From the NCBI GenBank assembly GCA_041651995.1, contig JBAZID010000003.1, positions 186,501 through 250,500 of the forward strand: DNA of 64,000 bases, written 5' to 3'. The translations under genes were made by a program, and so were the position numbers. The notes under the pieces are model-generated. The model was not told the origin of the DNA. It searched no databases and saw nothing but the letters and a program-made list of their open reading frames with translations. Source of the DNA: Sulfuricella sp. GTDB lineage: Bacteria; Pseudomonadota; Gammaproteobacteria; Burkholderiales; Sulfuricellaceae. Position 1 is the stretch's first letter. The number at the start of each line of letters is the position of its first letter. Below are positions 62,397 to 64,000 of this stretch, in pieces.

Positions 62397-63488
62397 ATGA
62401 TTTTCCGGCGCGCATTATTGCGTGAACTCTTCAGTAATGCGGCAACAGTATTCATCGTGCTTCTCGCGATCAGTTTAACCACACAGTTGGTCCGCCTGCT
62501 GGGCAAAGCTGCCAGCGGCACACTGGCAAGCGAGGCCGTGCTGGCATTTCTGGCATTCAGCGTGCTCAATTTTCTGCCAGTACTGCTGTCACTCACCCTT
62601 TTCATCACGGTATTGCTGACCCTGACGCGCAGTTACCGTGACAATGAAATGGTAGTGTGGTTCAGCTCCGGCCAGAGCCTGACTGCCTTCATCAGGCCGG
62701 TGCTCGCCATTGCGGCGCCCGTGGCGCTGGTGGTTGCGGTATTGAGCCTGTTTCTGTCTCCCTGGGCACTGCAGAAGCAGAACCTCTATCGCAGCCAGAT
62801 TGAAAGCCGCGACGACGTGGCAACAGTCGCCCCTGGCGTATTCAAGGAATCCAAACACGCTGACCGGGTATTTTTTGTGGAAAGCTTTGCTGGCGAACAA
62901 AACACGGTGAGCAATATTTTCATGCAATCCGCGGAAAACCTGAAGCAGGGTGTCATGTTTGCCCAGCATGGCTACCAGAATGTCGCAAAAAATGGCGACC
63001 GTTACCTGGTACTGCTGAACGGAAGACGTTACGAAGGATTGCCGGGCTCGGCGGAATTCAAGATCGTCGAATTCGAGCACTACGCGGTTCGCATTGAACC
63101 TCATGAAGCCAAGCTCACAGCGCCTTCTTCAAAATCACTTTCTCTGCTTGAACTCATAGGCAACAAGTCGCCACCCAATATTGCGGAACTGCAATGGCGG
63201 TTTTCCCTGCCGTTGAGCGTAATTTTGCTGGCCCTGCTGGCGATTCCCCTGAGCTTCGTCAACCCGCGCGCGGGACGCTCTCTTAACCTGATGCTTGCCC
63301 TGATTACCTACCTCATTTACAGCAACTGCCTCAGTATCGCCCAGGGTCTGGTGGCGCAGGGCAAGCTGGAACCGGTTCTTGGACTATGGGTGGTGCATGC
63401 GGTCCTGGCTGTTTTGCTGTTGATCCTGTTTTACCACCGCTTGCGGGTATCACCTTCACTGTTTGCACGTTTGAGGCGGGCATCATGA
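62397..63488 (+). CDS. lptF: LPS export ABC transporter permease LptF
   Basis: Inner-membrane permease of the LptB2FGC machine that extracts LPS and passes it to LptC. The 363 residues have the usual arrangement: three N-terminal membrane segments (about 15-35, 50-75, 98-122), a periplasmic beta-jellyroll domain (about 125-265) and three C-terminal segments (about 272-350). LTRSYRDNEMVVWFSSGQS is the coupling region contacting LptB. It overlaps lptG by four bases (ATGA). Confidence 0.95.
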   Translation: MIFRRALLRELFSNAATVFIVLLAISLTTQLVRLLGKAASGTLASEAVLAFLAFSVLNFLPVLLSLTLFITVLLTLTRSYRDNEMVVWFSSGQSLTAFIRPVLAIAAPVALVVAVLSLFLSPWALQKQNLYRSQIESRDDVATVAPGVFKESKHADRVFFVESFAGEQNTVSNIFMQSAENLKQGVMFAQHGYQNVAKNGDRYLVLLNGRRYEGLPGSAEFKIVEFEHYAVRIEPHEAKLTAPSSKSLSLLELIGNKSPPNIAELQWRFSLPLSVILLALLAIPLSFVNPRAGRSLNLMLALITYLIYSNCLSIAQGLVAQGKLEPVLGLWVVHAVLAVLLLILFYHRLRVSPSLFARLRRAS

Positions 63489-64000
63489 AAATTTTGCACC
63501 GCTACCTGGCCAGGGAAATTTTCGCCAGCACGCTATTTGTTTTTGCCGCCCTGCTCTCCCTGTTTGCTTTCTTTGACCTGATTCAGGAACTGGGTGACCT
63601 GGGCAAGGGACATTATCGCCTGCCGCAAATTCTGGCCTTTGTTGCCCTGGGCTTGCCCGGACATATTTATGGATTATTTCCCATTGCAGTCCTGATCGGC
63701 ACTTTGTTCGCCCTGGCCCAGTTTTCCGCCAATTCCGAATTCACGGTCATGCGTATTTCCGGTCTCTCCACGCAGCGTTTTGCCTTGTCGCTGATGCAAA
63801 CCGGCCTGATTTTTGTATTGCTGACCCTGTTATTTGGAGAAATCATCACCCCGGCGGCTGAACGGATGGCCCAGCAACTCAGGCTCAAGGCAACCAGTTC
63901 GGTGGTCGCGCAGGAATTCCGTTCCGGGCTATGGATCAAGGATGCCCAGAGCTTTGTCAACGTGCGTGAAATCCTGCCGGACACGACCTTGCTGGGCGTC
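63485..64000 (+). CDS. lptG: LPS export ABC transporter permease LptG (partial, C-terminus outside window)
   Basis: The partner permease of LptF. The visible 172 residues begin MKILHRYLAREIFASTLFVF and include three membrane segments, the coupling stretch FSANSEFTVMRISGLS (about 80-95) and the start of the periplasmic domain (SGLWIKDAQSFVNVREI). The ATG overlaps the lptF stop, so translation is coupled. The frame runs off the right edge; the truncation is only the window boundary. Confidence 0.95.
   Translation, partial: MKILHRYLAREIFASTLFVFAALLSLFAFFDLIQELGDLGKGHYRLPQILAFVALGLPGHIYGLFPIAVLIGTLFALAQFSANSEFTVMRISGLSTQRFALSLMQTGLIFVLLTLLFGEIITPAAERMAQQLRLKATSSVVAQEFRSGLWIKDAQSFVNVREILPDTTLLGV

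Overview
The window is an ordinary, gene-dense chromosomal segment from a Proteobacterium, most likely a betaproteobacterium of the Nitrosomonadales/Gallionellales type. I infer this from gene order and protein flavour: the leuC-leuD-leuB-asd-fimV-truA-trpF-trpB-trpA-accD-folC-SPOR-cvpA-purF-metZ block, recO-pdxJ-acpS-nagZ, a GTP cyclohydrolase of the FolE2 type, and the lptFG/pepA-holC-valS arrangement. About 55 protein genes and one tRNA gene are supported. I see no rRNA, CRISPR array, prophage or intact insertion sequence.

Layout. 1-2945 (minus): recO-pdxJ-acpS-nagZ, with nagZ cut by the left edge. 3088-4524 (plus): a degenerate EAL-HDOD signalling protein. 4549-8 kb (minus): a Tat-type dienelactone hydrolase with a small partner, a phosphofructokinase with an unusual active-site signature, and a tandem-thioredoxin protein. 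8-27.3 kb (minus): a long run of amino-acid, purine, folate and lipid genes (metZ to leuC), interrupted by a DMT-type exporter, an ECF-T-like membrane protein, fimV and a small entericidin-like lipoprotein. 27.3-32.7 kb: an amidotransferase, a periplasmic retropepsin, folE2 and the isoprenoid genes xseB-ispA-dxs. 33-38.3 kb (plus): tRNA-Thr(CGU), the ydbH-ynbE-ydbL intermembrane lipid transport operon, an exonuclease, a VanZ-like protein and rlmD. 38.4-46.6 kb: rne divergent from rluC-HAD phosphatase, then sppA and a PLP-dependent amino-acid decarboxylase. 46.9-54.8 kb (minus): the type IV minor-pilin operon fimT-pilV-pilW-pilX-pilY1-pilE. 54.9-57 kb (plus): thiO, a methyltransferase and a small conserved protein. 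57-62.3 kb (minus): pepA-holC-hypothetical-valS, divergent from lptF-lptG (62.4 kb to the right edge).

How the genes work together. FimV and the minor pilins with PilY1 serve type IV pilus assembly and adhesion. LptF/LptG and YdbH/YnbE/YdbL both move lipids to the outer membrane. The leu, trp, asd, metZ, purF and folC genes form a biosynthetic block, mostly with short gaps or overlapping start and stop codons.

The least expected signal is not a gene cluster but a set of distinct palindromic repeats in the intergenic gaps. Several are built from two arms of short tandem units (7-mers or a 9-mer). Several abut or enter coding sequence: the last residues and stop of pdxJ, and the stops of leuB and leuD, lie in or at the edge of repeats. 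One repeat sits inside a MITE-like element with terminal inverted repeats. I found no convincing undescribed multi-gene system. The best leads are these repeats, a 23-bp palindromic operator candidate over the folE2 promoter, the tRNA terminator/ydbH start overlap, and a phosphofructokinase with mixed ATP/PPi signatures.
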